Shown piece by piece: positions 9,959-19,403 of a stretch of DNA of 64,000 nucleotides. This stretch comes from Raineyella sp034933565. GTDB lineage: Bacteria > Actinomycetota > Actinomycetes > Propionibacteriales > Propionibacteriaceae. The position numbers were made by a program, and so were the translations under genes. Position 1 is the first letter of the stretch. Every line of letters begins with the position of its first letter. The notes beneath the pieces are model-generated. The model made no database searches. It saw only the letters and a program-made list of their open reading frames with translations, and had not been told where the DNA came from. The stretch spans positions 62,001 to 126,000 of the forward strand of contig NZ_JAYFNG010000011.1 of NCBI RefSeq assembly GCF_034933565.1, read 5' to 3'.

Positions 9959-10456
9959 TCACAGCCGTTCGGCCAGCTCACCGCCCCAGGCGTCGACCGC
10001 CGCCCAGTCCTGGAAGTCGCCCCGCGGTGCCCGGGCGAGCCGGGCGGCGACCCGCTCCCACCAGTGCCGCCCGGCCGGGTCGGACGAGCCGGTGAACAAC
10101 GTCGTCGCGACCGGCGGCTGCGGCAGCGTCGAGGCGAGCTGGTCCGGACAGCCGACGGCGGCCTCGAGCCCGGCCGGCTCCCGGGTCGCGCTGAGATGGA
10201 CCGCGAACACCCCGACCGGCCTGTCCACCAGGCCTCGGGCATGGGCGGTGAGCCACTGCCCGGCGGCCGGATACACGCTGCCGGCAACGATGCCCGAGCC
10301 GACCACGACCGCGTCGTACGCCGTCGGGTCCGGGTCGTCCTGGACCGACACCACGGTCACCGCATGGCCGGCGTCGAGGAGCCGCGCCCCCAGGCGCTCG
10401 GCGATCGCCTGCGTGATGCCCCCCTTGGTGGCGAAGGCCACCAGCACATTGGTCAT
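9959..10456 (-). CDS. Flavodoxin-fold protein (HemG-like)
   Basis: Predicted FMN-binding flavodoxin-fold protein of 165 residues. The N-terminal phosphate-binding loop is seen as VLVAFATKGGITQAIAE, followed by DAVVVGSGIVAGSVYPAA, the pattern found in flavodoxin-domain proteins related to the oxygen-independent protoporphyrinogen oxidase HemG. No heme genes are adjacent, so that function is not claimed; a generic electron-transfer or oxidoreductase role is safer. The start at 10456 is set by an excellent Shine-Dalgarno GAGGAGA four bases upstream; a longer frame begins 14 codons earlier. It is divergent from the TetR gene and may be under its control (inference). Confidence 0.75.
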   Translation of the reverse strand: MTNVLVAFATKGGITQAIAERLGARLLDAGHAVTVVSVQDDPDPTAYDAVVVGSGIVAGSVYPAAGQWLTAHARGLVDRPVGVFAVHLSATREPAGLEAAVGCPDQLASTLPQPPVATTLFTGSSDPAGRHWWERVAARLARAPRGDFQDWAAVDAWGGELAERL

Positions 10457-10719
10457 CTGTTCTCCTCGCCTCCCCGACCGAGCTGCGTACGTCCCCACCG
10501 TAGGCGGCGAAGCGAGAGGGGACGATGGGGTTGATCACCGGATCAGCCCTGAGCCTGCCCGGACGGCGCGCCCTCCGCCTGCACGCCCGCCGACCTGATG
10601 CCTTCCGTCCGCCTACCTCCGCCTGCATGGCGCCCGCCCCGGCCGTCAGCCGCCTGCATGCCCGCCCCCTGCACCCTGTCCACCTGCGTACGGGGACGGG
10701 GGTTCGTAGTCTGGGGGGC

Positions 10720-11394
10720 ATGGCCAGCCCACCCGACCGCGACGACACCGGCGGCCTGCGCGAGCGCAAGAAGCGGGAGAACCGCCGGGCGCTGCAGATC
10801 GCCGCCCTCGAGCTGGTGGCCGAGCGCGGCCTGTCCGACGTCCGGGTCGAGGACATCGCCCACCGGGCGAAGATGTCGCCGCGGACCTTCTTCAACTACT
10901 TCACCAGCAAGGAACAGGCGCTGGTCGACCCGACCCCGGACCACGGCGTCGCCCTGCGCGACCGGATCCTCGCGGCGCCGCCCGGCCAGGAGGCCCGCGA
11001 CGTGCTGCTCGAGGTGCTGATCGACTACGCCCTCGAGCTCGCCGCCGACCGGACGACCTGGCGGCTGGTGAAGGAGGTGACCTCACGGCACCCCGAGCTG
11101 CTCCCGCTGGCAATGGGATCGTCGCGGGAGACGTCGCGGATGCTCGTGACGGCGGTCGCCGAGCGGATGGGGACCGACCCGATGGTCGACCCGTACCCGG
11201 TGGTGCTGGTCGAGGCCGCGGTGGCCACGCTGCGGGCAGCGGCGGGACACTTCCTGCACCGGCTGAGCGGGCCCTCGGGGGCACCGACGCTCACCGACGA
11301 CGACGCGGCCGCGGTGCGCGCTGCGCTCCGGACCGCCGCCGACACCCTGCGGGCCGGGTTCCCGGCGCCGCACCCCGCCGCAGGATCCGCCTGA
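10720..11394 (+). CDS. TetR/AcrR family transcriptional regulator
   Basis: A 224-residue DNA-binding repressor-type protein. Residues about 15-65 form the TetR helix-turn-helix domain (ALELVAERGLSDVRVEDIAH, then MSPRTFFNYFTSKEQAL, whose FFNYF-SKE signature marks the recognition helix end). The C-terminal ligand domain is diverse, as usual. An upstream in-frame extension exists, but TAGTCT at 10707-10712 lies seven bases before ATG 10720, which fixes the start as leaderless. Its divergent neighbour is the flavodoxin-like gene, a common target arrangement for TetR proteins. The effector is unknown. Confidence 0.88.
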   Translation: MASPPDRDDTGGLRERKKRENRRALQIAALELVAERGLSDVRVEDIAHRAKMSPRTFFNYFTSKEQALVDPTPDHGVALRDRILAAPPGQEARDVLLEVLIDYALELAADRTTWRLVKEVTSRHPELLPLAMGSSRETSRMLVTAVAERMGTDPMVDPYPVVLVEAAVATLRAAAGHFLHRLSGPSGAPTLTDDDAAAVRAALRTAADTLRAGFPAPHPAAGSA

Positions 11395-11472
11395 CGGACA
11401 GCGCCCGGCGGCGCCCCGGCCGACATCAGCGGGTCCCGCGACAGCACGTCCCGGCCCCGCTACCGTCGACCC

Positions 11473-12918
11473 ATGACGACGCTGCGTCCCGCGACCGTCC
11501 ATGCCCTCGACGAGTGGCTGCTCCGCACCCAACGCGACCGCCGGGTCCCCTCGCTGTCCGTGGCGGTGGCCCGTGACGGCGCGCCGGTGTGGGCGAGCGC
11601 GGTCGGCGTCCGGGACCCCGGCCGCCCGACGACCGGTGCGGCGAGGCTCGGTGGGACCGGTGACGCGAGGACCGTCGGGCCGGACAGCGTCACCACCGCG
11701 ACCCGCTACCGGGTCGGCTCGATCACCAAGCCGCTGGTGGCGGTGGCCGTCCTCCAGCTCGTCGCCGAGGGCAAGGTCGCACTGGAGTCCCCGATCGCCG
11801 AGGTGCTGCCCGATGCGCTCTCGCCCACCGCGTCGGTGGCGCACTACCTGAGCCACACCTCCGGCCTCGCCGCGGAGCCCACCGGCCCCTGGTGGGAGCG
11901 CTCCCCCGGCCCGTCCTGGGACGAGCTGGTCGCGGCCCCGCCACAGGTGCTGTCCGCGCCCGGCCGCCGACACCACTACTCGAACGTCGGCTACGCCGTC
12001 CTCGGCCGCCTGCTCGAGGTGGTCGACGGCGCGCCGTGGGACACCGTCGTCCGGCGCCGGGTCCTCGACCCGCTGGGCCTCACCCACACCGGCGTCCATG
12101 CGGACGGGTCGTCCGCCGTGGGGGTCGCGGTGCACCCGTACGCCGATGTCTGGCACCCCGAGCCGGTCCCCGAGTACCGGGCGATGGCCCCGGCCGGCGC
12201 GATCTGGTCGACACCGGCGGACCTGGTGCGGTTCGGGTCCTGGCTGCTCGGCCTGGGCCCGCGGGCGGGCGCGGTGCTGCCGGACGACCTGCTGGCACAG
12301 ATGTACGAGCCCCGGGCCCTCGCCGACACCCCCGAGGCGCCCTGGACGTCGGCGCACGGGCTGGGCCTGATGGTCGTCAACACCGGCGGGGCACGTCGCT
12401 GGGGCCACGGCGGCTCGGTGCCCGGGTTCACCGCCGAGCTGTGGTGCGACCCCGCGACCCGCGACGTCGCCGCCGTGTGCGGCGCGGCCACCCACCCGGT
12501 CGGCGCAGCCCATACACTGCTCGACCTGCTGGCCGCGACCGAGCCGGCGCCCCCGCAGCCGTACGCCCTCGATCCGGCCCAGGCATCCGTCGTCGACCTC
12601 TGCGGGATCTGGTACTGGGGGCCCAACCCCTACACCATCACCGCGCTGCCCGCGACCGGCCCGGGCCGGTCACCGCGGCTCGCGCTGACCCCGCTGGAGG
12701 GCGGCCGGCGCCGGACCACGTTCGCGCTGATCCCGGCGGCGGACCGCTGGCTCGGGGTCGACGGGGACTACTGGCTCGGCGAAGAGCTGCGCCCGCTGAC
12801 CCGGGACGGCGAGCAGGGGCCGTACGCGCTCGACATCGGCACGTTCCTCTTCACCCGCTCCCCGTACGAGCCGGGGACCGACACCCCGGGGGCGCACCCT
12901 GAGGACGCCTGGCGCTGA
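11473..12918 (+). CDS. Serine hydrolase of the class C beta-lactamase/DD-peptidase fold
   Basis: 481 residues with the three active-site elements of the family: SITK (Ser83, Lys86), YSN (Tyr169-Asn171) and HGG (312-314, equivalent to KTG). No signal peptide is visible, which fits cytoplasmic esterase-like members such as EstB better than a secreted beta-lactamase. A C-terminal domain of about 130 residues follows, as in many actinobacterial relatives. TACCGT at 11461-11466 is exactly six bases before ATG 11473 (leaderless type). Substrate unknown: esterase, D-aminopeptidase or beta-lactam hydrolysis are all possible. Confidence 0.88.
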   Translation: MTTLRPATVHALDEWLLRTQRDRRVPSLSVAVARDGAPVWASAVGVRDPGRPTTGAARLGGTGDARTVGPDSVTTATRYRVGSITKPLVAVAVLQLVAEGKVALESPIAEVLPDALSPTASVAHYLSHTSGLAAEPTGPWWERSPGPSWDELVAAPPQVLSAPGRRHHYSNVGYAVLGRLLEVVDGAPWDTVVRRRVLDPLGLTHTGVHADGSSAVGVAVHPYADVWHPEPVPEYRAMAPAGAIWSTPADLVRFGSWLLGLGPRAGAVLPDDLLAQMYEPRALADTPEAPWTSAHGLGLMVVNTGGARRWGHGGSVPGFTAELWCDPATRDVAAVCGAATHPVGAAHTLLDLLAATEPAPPQPYALDPAQASVVDLCGIWYWGPNPYTITALPATGPGRSPRLALTPLEGGRRRTTFALIPAADRWLGVDGDYWLGEELRPLTRDGEQGPYALDIGTFLFTRSPYEPGTDTPGAHPEDAWR

Positions 12919-13013
12919 GGCGTCGGGACCGACGTGTCGATCCCCAGGGTGTCGCGCCGGGTTGCTGCATCGCCTCGAGGGGCGGCGCAGACCCGATGCA
13001 GGAGACCGTCGGC

Positions 13014-13583
13014 TCAGGAGACGGCGGGGTCCGTCGAGCCCTCCCGGGCCTCGGCAGCCTCCCGGGCCTCCCGCTCCTCGACCCGGCGGGCGCGAATGCC
13101 GTTGAGGCGTTCCTTGGCCTTGTCGGCGGCCCGACGGACGGCGTCCTCCAGGTCGGGCTGCTCGACGTCCTTGCGGGCCGCCGCAGCGGCGACCTCGCGC
13201 TCGTCCACCTCGGCGCGCCATGCAGCGGCCAGATCCTCCAGGGCGACGACCTCACCGCCGGCCAGGTGGTTCACGTAGTCGACGCACCGGCGCCAGACCT
13301 GCTGCCAAGCTGTCGGGCTCGACGGGTAGAGCGGATCGGCCGGCTCGAGCAGGGTGTCGACCTGGGCTGCAGCCTCAGCACCGGCCGACTTGTAGAACAG
13401 GTGGAACCGGCCCCCCTGGTTCCACTTGCCGTCCGGGTAGAGCAGCAGCCCGGCCCCGGTGGTGAGGTTGTTCCACTCCGCGGAGGGGATGCCGCCGGCA
13501 TCCTCGATCCCGAGCAGCGAAATGTTGGCCCACCGCCCGCTGCGCGTGCCCTGGGTGTAGATCCAAGCTCCGGCCATCGTCAT
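13014..13583 (-). CDS. Uncharacterised protein with C-terminal charged helix
   Basis: I do not recognise a named family. The 189-residue protein begins AGAWIYTQGTRSGRWANISL, has a compact aromatic-rich N-terminal region (to about 90), and ends in a long charged Ala/Arg/Glu-rich helix (about 125-180) that could form a coiled coil. No signal peptide or membrane segment. Start chosen at ATG 13583 because an AGGGAGA-like ribosome-binding site lies about ten bases upstream; an ATG two codons later is possible. It is convergent with the serine hydrolase and divergent from the tRNA genes. Confidence 0.7.
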   Translation of the reverse strand: MTMAGAWIYTQGTRSGRWANISLLGIEDAGGIPSAEWNNLTTGAGLLLYPDGKWNQGGRFHLFYKSAGAEAAAQVDTLLEPADPLYPSSPTAWQQVWRRCVDYVNHLAGGEVVALEDLAAAWRAEVDEREVAAAAARKDVEQPDLEDAVRRAADKAKERLNGIRARRVEEREAREAAEAREGSTDPAVS

Positions 13584-13593
13584 TGATCCGTCA

Positions 13594-13882
13594 TCTCCCT
13601 GTCGCGCGCATCCGCTCGCCATGATCCGTCCGCTCAGACGATACCGGGCCGGCGCGTCCGCCGCGCGAGGAGTGACGGCAGGAGGAACGCCGTCCACCCG
13701 ACTCCGGCCACCTCACCCCGACCCGACTCAGCCCAGCCCGACCCGGTTCGAGCCGACCCGACCCGGTTCGGCTCGGCTCGGCGATCCGGCACCCGGGTCC
13801 ACGGACGGAACAGCCGTCCACAGCTGTCGATCGGCGTCACGGCGCGGATCGAGGCCCCTCCGGCGGCTCCGGGACACCTCGA
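13594..13882. other. Gene-free region upstream of the tRNA promoter
   Basis: Between the uncharacterised gene and the tRNA promoter I see no convincing gene. It contains short direct repeats around 13735-13785 (a CCCGACCCGGTTCG word occurs twice) and would hold the promoter of the minus-strand gene. Confidence 0.5.
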
Positions 13883-13883
13883 T

Positions 13884-13913
13884 TTCACTTTTCCTTCCGG
13901 GTCGCGCTATAGT
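13884..13913 (+). promoter_or_regulatory. Sigma-70-type promoter of the tRNA-Asp/tRNA-Phe unit
   Basis: -10 TATAGT at 13908-13913 with a -35-like TTCACT at 13884-13889 (18-base spacer), in an unusually AT-rich patch. The leader up to tRNA-Asp is about 100 bases and contains a small hairpin (GCTGCC at 13919-13924 with GGCAGC downstream). Confidence 0.55.
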
Positions 13914-14019
13914 TCTCGAGCTGCCTGAAACGGCAGCAGGTCACTCGGAAACGAGCTTCCGCCCTGGGTCCGACGAGCAGATCGTCGACATCACCCGGCA
14001 GGAAGTGCGCAAACCGGAT

Positions 14020-14093
14020 GGCCCCGTAGCGCAGTTGGTTAGCGCGCCGCCCTGTCACGGCGGAGGTCGCGGGTTCGAGTCCCGTCGGGGTCG
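14020..14093 (+). tRNA. tRNA-Asp (GTC)
   Basis: 74-base cloverleaf: acceptor GGCCCCG (14020-14026) pairs with CGGGGTC (14086-14092), discriminator G. The anticodon loop CTGTCAC at 14052-14058 gives anticodon GTC (14054-14056), and the T-loop is TTCGAGT. The 3' CCA is not encoded. Confidence 0.96.
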
Positions 14094-14099
14094 CGGAAG

Positions 14100-14135
14100 C
14101 GGTGAAACGAACGAATCGCTCGTGTCACCGTTTTT
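14100..14135 (+). terminator. Rho-independent terminator between tRNA-Asp and tRNA-Phe
   Basis: Stem CGGTGA-ACGA (from 14100) pairs with TCGT-TCACCG (to 14130), one bulged base on each side, followed directly by TTTTT (14131-14135). This is the clearest T-tailed terminator in the window and implies partial separation of the two tRNAs. Confidence 0.75.
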
Positions 14136-14156
14136 CTGTTGAAGGAGTCATCCTTC

Positions 14157-14230
14157 GGCCAGGTAGCTCAGTTGGTAGTAGCGTTCGCCTGAAAAGTGAA
14201 AGGTCACCGGTTCGAGCCCGGTCCTGGCCA
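14157..14230 (+). tRNA. tRNA-Phe (GAA) with an extra D-arm base
   Basis: Acceptor GGCCAGG (14157-14163) pairs with CCTGGCC (14223-14229), discriminator A. The anticodon loop CTGAAAA gives GAA, and the T-arm ACCGG-TTCGAGC-CCGGT is perfect. The D-arm reads GCTC-loop-TAGC with one base more than the usual GCTC/GAGC design, leaving a mismatch at 13-22; total length is 74 instead of the usual 73. CCA is not encoded. Identity is certain; the D-arm oddity is discussed in findings. Confidence 0.92.
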
Positions 14231-14236
14231 CAGCAC

Positions 14237-14268
14237 GGGTCGCACTGAGGTGCGGCCCTTCTGCTTTT
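14237..14268 (+). terminator. Terminator after tRNA-Phe
   Basis: Nine-base-pair stem GGGTCGCAC (14237-14245) with GTGCGGCCC (14250-14258), one T-G pair, loop of four, followed by a T-rich tail TTCTGCTTTT. Confidence 0.7.
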
Positions 14269-14332
14269 CCGGAGATCCGCCTTCCTGCGGTCTGCTTTTC
14301 CCGAGATCCGCCTTCCTGCGGTCTGCTTTTCC
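14261..14332. repeat. 31-bp tandem repeat, 2.3 copies, starting in the terminator tail
   Basis: Units 14261-14291 and 14292-14322 differ at one position, and a third partial unit runs 14323-14332. Each begins CTGCTTTTCC, i.e. inside the T-rich tail of the tRNA-Phe terminator. Confidence 0.85.
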
Positions 14333-14490
14333 TTAGCCCTGCCGTTCCCTGGCCCGGCAGCCGCCGCCCGCACTACCCTGAGGGGACCCTCGCCCGATGT
14401 GATCGTCGCCACATCGTCTGCCGCCACAGCAGCGGGCTCGCACTACGGCGCGTGTAGGAGATAGGCGCTTTCTACAGATAGGCTTCCGAC

Positions 14491-15255
14491 ATGGCGCACG
14501 AGACGTTCACCAAGGAATCCGCGACGGCACCGGAGGGCTACTTCCAGGTCGAGGCCGCGGGCCTGAGGTGGCTCGCGCAGGCCGGCCCGGGCAGCGCCCG
14601 GGTCGTCCGCGTCCGCTCCGTCGAGGAGGGGCGCATCGAGCTCGACAACGTCCCGAACGCCAGGCCCTCCAAAGCTGCGGCGGAGGCCTTCGGCCATGCT
14701 CTGGCCCGTACCCACGCGGCCGGCGCGGCGGCCTTCGGGCAGGGGCCGGACGGCTGGGAGGGCGACGGGTTCATCGGCGTCCAGACGATGTCACTGCGGC
14801 CGGAGGAGACCTGGGGGGTCTTCTTCGCCGAGCAGCGGGTGCTGCCGTACGCCCAGGCGGCCCACGACCTGGGCAACCTGAACGACGCCGGGATGCGGAC
14901 CATCGAACGGATCGCCGCCCGGCTCGCCGACGGCGTCTTCGACGACGGGCAGCCCCCGGCACGGATCCACGGCGACCTGTGGGCCGGCAACGTGCTGTGG
15001 TCCCCCAAGGGCGTCGTCCTGATCGACCCCGCGGCGCACGGCGGGCACGGCCTCACCGACCTCGCCATGTTGTCGCTGTTCGGCGCCCCGCACATCGACG
15101 TGATCCTCGACGCGTACGCCGAGAGCGCCCGGCTGGCCGACGGCTGGCGGGGCCTGATCGGCCTGCACCAGCTGCACCCACTGCTGGTGCACGCGGTCAC
15201 CCATTCGGCCGCGTACGGCACCCAGGGCGTACGCCTCGCCGAGCGGTTCCTCTGA
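14491..15255 (+). CDS. Fructosamine kinase family protein
   Basis: 254-residue kinase of the fructosamine/ketosamine-3-kinase family (PKL fold), which phosphorylates sugar adducts on amines so that they fall off (deglycation repair). Key residues: HGDLWAGN (His160, Asp162 catalytic, Asn167) and LIDPAAHGGHGLTD (Asp179 metal site). An N-terminal lysine region precedes FFAEQRVLPY. Slightly shorter than the typical 280-290 residues at the N terminus. TAGGCT at 14479-14484 lies six bases before ATG 14491, so the message is probably leaderless. Confidence 0.9.
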   Translation: MAHETFTKESATAPEGYFQVEAAGLRWLAQAGPGSARVVRVRSVEEGRIELDNVPNARPSKAAAEAFGHALARTHAAGAAAFGQGPDGWEGDGFIGVQTMSLRPEETWGVFFAEQRVLPYAQAAHDLGNLNDAGMRTIERIAARLADGVFDDGQPPARIHGDLWAGNVLWSPKGVVLIDPAAHGGHGLTDLAMLSLFGAPHIDVILDAYAESARLADGWRGLIGLHQLHPLLVHAVTHSAAYGTQGVRLAERFL

Positions 15256-15365
15256 CCCGACCCCGCCCGGCGCCGGTCCCCGCTGCCGGGCGCCGGCCCA
15301 CCCGGGTCCTGGCCGGCCAGCGGCAGCGCCTGACCGGTGCCCGAAGCCGTACCTCACGACCCGGG

Positions 15366-16688
15366 TCAGGACAGCTGGTCGGCGCCTGACTCGGTCTCGG
15401 CCGCCACCCGCTTCGCGCGCCGCGGCGACTTCAGGTCGCCGACGATGTTCCAGGTGTTGGATCCCCAGGCGATGTAGCGGAAGCCGAGATTGATCATCGC
15501 GCCGACCCGGTTGCGGCCGCCGAGGAGCATGAACAGGTGCACCCCGACCCAGAGCGCCCAGGCGATGAAGCCGGTGAACGGCAGCGGCGCGCTGCGCCCG
15601 GGCAGGGCGATCTCGGCGACGGCCGCGTTGCGGCCGATGGTGGCCATCGTGCCCTTGTCCCAGTACTCGAAGCGCTGCAGCTGCCCGCCCCGGGCCAGCG
15701 CGACGATCTGACCGGCGATGTGCACGCCCATCTGCATCGCGGGTTGGGCCAGCTGCGGCAGCGCCTGGTCCTCGATGATCGAGCAGTCGCCGGCGGCGAA
15801 GATCCGGTCCTGGCCCTTCACCCGCAGCATCTGATCGACGACGATCCGGCCGCCACGGCCGAGCTCGAGGCCCAGGCCGCGGGCCCAGTCGTACGCCCCC
15901 ACACCGGCGCCCCAGATGACCACGTCACTCTCGATCACCTCACCACCCTTGAGGATGATGTGGGCGGCGTCGATCTCGGCGACCGAGGTGTTGAGCCGGA
16001 CGTCGACGTCACGCTTGACCATCTCGTCGTACGTGTACTCCTGCAGCTGGTGGTCGAACGGGCCGAGCAGCACCGGGCCGGCCTCGATCAGGTGCACCTT
16101 GACCCGCTTGCGATCCAGCTCGGGGTACATGTTCGGGACCCCGGTGGAGCGCATCTCCGCCAGCGAGCCGGCCATCTCGACACCGGTCGCGCCGCCGCCG
16201 ACCACGACGATGTGCAGGTCCTTGCCGGCCCGCTCCTCGGCCGGCATCGCGGCATAGTGCTCGAGGCGCCCGAAGACCGCGTCGCGGCAGGCGATGGCCT
16301 GGGCCCGGGTGTACATCGGCAGGGCGTTCTCGGCCACCCCGGGCAGCCCGAAGAAGTTGACCGTCACACCGAAGCCGAGGACCAGGTACTCGTAGTCGAG
16401 CGTGCGCCCGTCCTCGAGCCGTACGGTCCGCAGGTCAGGATCGATCGCGGTGACGGTGCCGCAGATGAACCGGACGCCCGGGTGCTTGCCGGCGAAGTTG
16501 CGCAGCGAATAGGTCACGTCGCCCGGATTGAGACCACCGGTCGCGACCTGGTACAGCAGGGGCTGGAAGGTGTTGTACGGATGCCGGTCGACAAGGGTGA
16601 CACGACAGCCCTGGCGGGCGAGCTCCCGGGACGCCTGGATCCCTGCGAAACCGGCACCGATGACGACGACATGTGGCCCTTGATTCAC
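15366..16688 (-). CDS. ndh: Type II NADH:quinone oxidoreductase
   Basis: Single-subunit, non-proton-pumping NADH dehydrogenase that feeds electrons from NADH to menaquinone at the inner face of the membrane. The first Rossmann motif VVVIGAGFAGIQA binds FAD, and the second, VVVGGGATGVEMAG, binds NADH. FAAGDCS closes the FAD site. The C-terminal 100 residues hold an amphipathic/hydrophobic anchor (GFIAWALWVGVHLFMLLGG). Length 440, normal. The frame begins with two GTG codons in tandem; the second (16688) lies exactly six bases after CACGAT, the spacing seen at other leaderless genes here, so I choose it. Neighbours are unrelated. Confidence 0.93.
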   Translation of the reverse strand: MNQGPHVVVIGAGFAGIQASRELARQGCRVTLVDRHPYNTFQPLLYQVATGGLNPGDVTYSLRNFAGKHPGVRFICGTVTAIDPDLRTVRLEDGRTLDYEYLVLGFGVTVNFFGLPGVAENALPMYTRAQAIACRDAVFGRLEHYAAMPAEERAGKDLHIVVVGGGATGVEMAGSLAEMRSTGVPNMYPELDRKRVKVHLIEAGPVLLGPFDHQLQEYTYDEMVKRDVDVRLNTSVAEIDAAHIILKGGEVIESDVVIWGAGVGAYDWARGLGLELGRGGRIVVDQMLRVKGQDRIFAAGDCSIIEDQALPQLAQPAMQMGVHIAGQIVALARGGQLQRFEYWDKGTMATIGRNAAVAEIALPGRSAPLPFTGFIAWALWVGVHLFMLLGGRNRVGAMINLGFRYIAWGSNTWNIVGDLKSPRRAKRVAAETESGADQLS

Positions 16689-16700
16689 CACGCAATCGTG

Positions 16701-17861
16701 TCACAGCTCACAGTAGGCGGCCACCCACGTCCCAACGGCCCCGAAGAACTCCGCCCGGACCGGCGGCGGGGACAGAGTGAGGTCGTGCAGACCGTCATGG
16801 ATCCGCACCACCGTCACCTGGCGACCGAGGTAGGGCGCCCGACGGGCGATGCCGTCGGCGTCCAGGACGGTGTCGGCCCGGGCCATGTCGTCCGACCAGG
16901 TCGTGCCGGTGGCCGAGTGGTCGGAGCACAGCACGATCACCGGGACCTCGATGCCGAGGCCGGCGGCGACCCGCTCCTGCCCCTGCACGATCGCCCGCCC
17001 CCAGCCGAGCCGGATCGGGGCGTTCGGCCGCTTCCAGGTGGTGTCGTAGGCCCACTCGCCGTCCTCCGACGCCAGGATGGTCCGTCGGTAGAACCCCTGG
17101 TCGGCGATCGGCAGCACCGTGGTGGGGGCCATCCGTGCGGCACCGGTGACGACCCGGGAGACGACCTGGCGCAACACGGGGTTGCCGGACAGCTCGAGCC
17201 AGGGCGAGTTCAGCACCACGGCCTCGAAGACCCCCGGGTGCGCGTCGACGTACAGGGCGCCGGTGAGACCACCGGTGGAGTGGCCCATCAGCACCAGCGT
17301 GTCGTGGCCCTCGGCCCGCAGCACCGCCACGGCGTCGTCGATCTCCCGGGAGTAGTCCCCGAGGTCGTCGATGTAGCCGAACAACTGGCCGGGCCGCAGC
17401 GCCCGCCCGTAGCGTCGCAGCTCGAGCGCGTAGAAGTCGTACCCCAGGCGGGCCCAGAAATCGGCGACGTGGGCCTGGAAGAAGTAGTCGTTCCAACCGT
17501 GCAGGTACAGCACCGCCGCGCGACGGTGCCCTCGCGTACGTGACGCCGGGTCACCGGCACGTACGGCGTGGTGGTCGTCGGCCCGGCGGACCGGGTCGAC
17601 GCCCCGCGAGACGTGGCCCTCGGTCAGCCGGGAATGGCCGTCGGTCCACTGGGAGTGGTCGTCGGCACGTGGGGCGTACGGGAGGGTCCACTCCGGCACG
17701 GGGCGGTCGTGGTCACGGCGGACCAGGACACCTCCGACGGCGGTCTCCGGCTCCCCGACGGCACGCGCATCCGGCACCAGCGGGAGGTCGGTGCACGAGA
17801 AGCCGTCGAGGATGTCCGGACGCCAGGCAACAGGGGCGACAGGCACCCCGGGGACGGACAC
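16701..17861 (-). CDS. Alpha/beta hydrolase (serine lipase/monoacylglycerol-lipase-like)
   Basis: 386-residue hydrolase of the Hydrolase_4 type. Nucleophile elbow GHSTGG places Ser195; likely acid Asp314 (in LCSDHS) and His359 (in IHDGLHD). The oxyanion region is YLHGWNDYFF. Unusual: residues about 65-112, between the first strands and the oxyanion loop, are a His/Asp-rich low-complexity insert with a seven-residue repeat (SQWTDGH, SRLTEGH), probably an in-frame repeat expansion. No signal peptide. It ends a few bases from ndh on the same strand and could be cotranscribed upstream of it, but ndh also has its own box. Confidence 0.82.
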   Translation of the reverse strand: MSVPGVPVAPVAWRPDILDGFSCTDLPLVPDARAVGEPETAVGGVLVRRDHDRPVPEWTLPYAPRADDHSQWTDGHSRLTEGHVSRGVDPVRRADDHHAVRAGDPASRTRGHRRAAVLYLHGWNDYFFQAHVADFWARLGYDFYALELRRYGRALRPGQLFGYIDDLGDYSREIDDAVAVLRAEGHDTLVLMGHSTGGLTGALYVDAHPGVFEAVVLNSPWLELSGNPVLRQVVSRVVTGAARMAPTTVLPIADQGFYRRTILASEDGEWAYDTTWKRPNAPIRLGWGRAIVQGQERVAAGLGIEVPVIVLCSDHSATGTTWSDDMARADTVLDADGIARRAPYLGRQVTVVRIHDGLHDLTLSPPPVRAEFFGAVGTWVAAYCEL

Positions 17862-17896
17862 AGGATCCGACGGGTCAGGACCGGGACGGTCGGGCG

Positions 17897-18139
17897 TCAG
17901 CCCGACTTCCTCATGTCCCCGAACCCGCCGTACTCGTCATCCTCGTCGACGTTGTAACGAGCAGCCAGATCCGCGTACGCGTCCGGCACGTCATCATCGT
18001 GGGAGTCGCTCCGATCCTCGTCCTGATAGGACTCTCCTCGGAGTTCACGCTCCAGCGAGGAGAAGTCCGTCTCTACCGAGCGGTACTTCAACTCGCGAGC
18101 AACCTTGGTCTGCTTTGCCTTCGCACGGCCGCGCCCCAT
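17897..18139 (-). CDS. DUF3073 family protein
   Basis: 80-residue protein starting GRGRAKAKQTKVARELKYRS, the conserved core of DUF3073, a small family found in actinobacteria with unknown function. The N-terminal half is basic and the C-terminal half very acidic (DDD, DEDDEYGG). The start at 18139 is fixed by a GAGGGGG ribosome-binding site nine bases upstream and by the family's conserved first residues; the open frame extends further but without similarity. Confidence 0.9.
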   Translation of the reverse strand: MGRGRAKAKQTKVARELKYRSVETDFSSLERELRGESYQDEDRSDSHDDDVPDAYADLAARYNVDEDDEYGGFGDMRKSG

Positions 18140-18225
18140 CTGGGTCGACCCCCTCGCATCTGGTAGCGCCTGCGGCTGGGCCGCGGCATGTATCTGGTAA
18201 CTGTCGTGAGACACAGGCTACCCGA

Positions 18226-18256
18226 GCCGGTGGATGAATCAAAGTCCTCCACCGGC
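18226..18256 (-). terminator. Hairpin between purM and DUF3073
   Basis: Nine-base-pair stem, 18226-18234 with 18248-18256, loop of 13. It lies 29 bases after the purM stop on the minus strand. No T-tract, so assignment is tentative. Confidence 0.4.
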
Positions 18257-18284
18257 CGTGAACACCCCGGGTCCACCCCCAGAT

Positions 18285-19399
<1,115 letters not shown>

Positions 19400-19403
<4 letters not shown>

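Noticed and set aside
9959..10456. Assignment of the flavodoxin-like protein as protoporphyrinogen oxidase HemG
   Set aside because: The fold is shared by many proteins and no heme genes are nearby; only the fold is claimed.
14157..14332. Integration site at tRNA-Phe
   Set aside because: No integrase, no repeat of the tRNA 3' end further along and no foreign gene block; the nearby 31-bp repeats are tandem, not flanking.
16686..16691. First GTG (16691) as the ndh start
   Set aside because: The second GTG has the exact six-base spacing to CACGAT seen at other genes; the first would leave only three bases.
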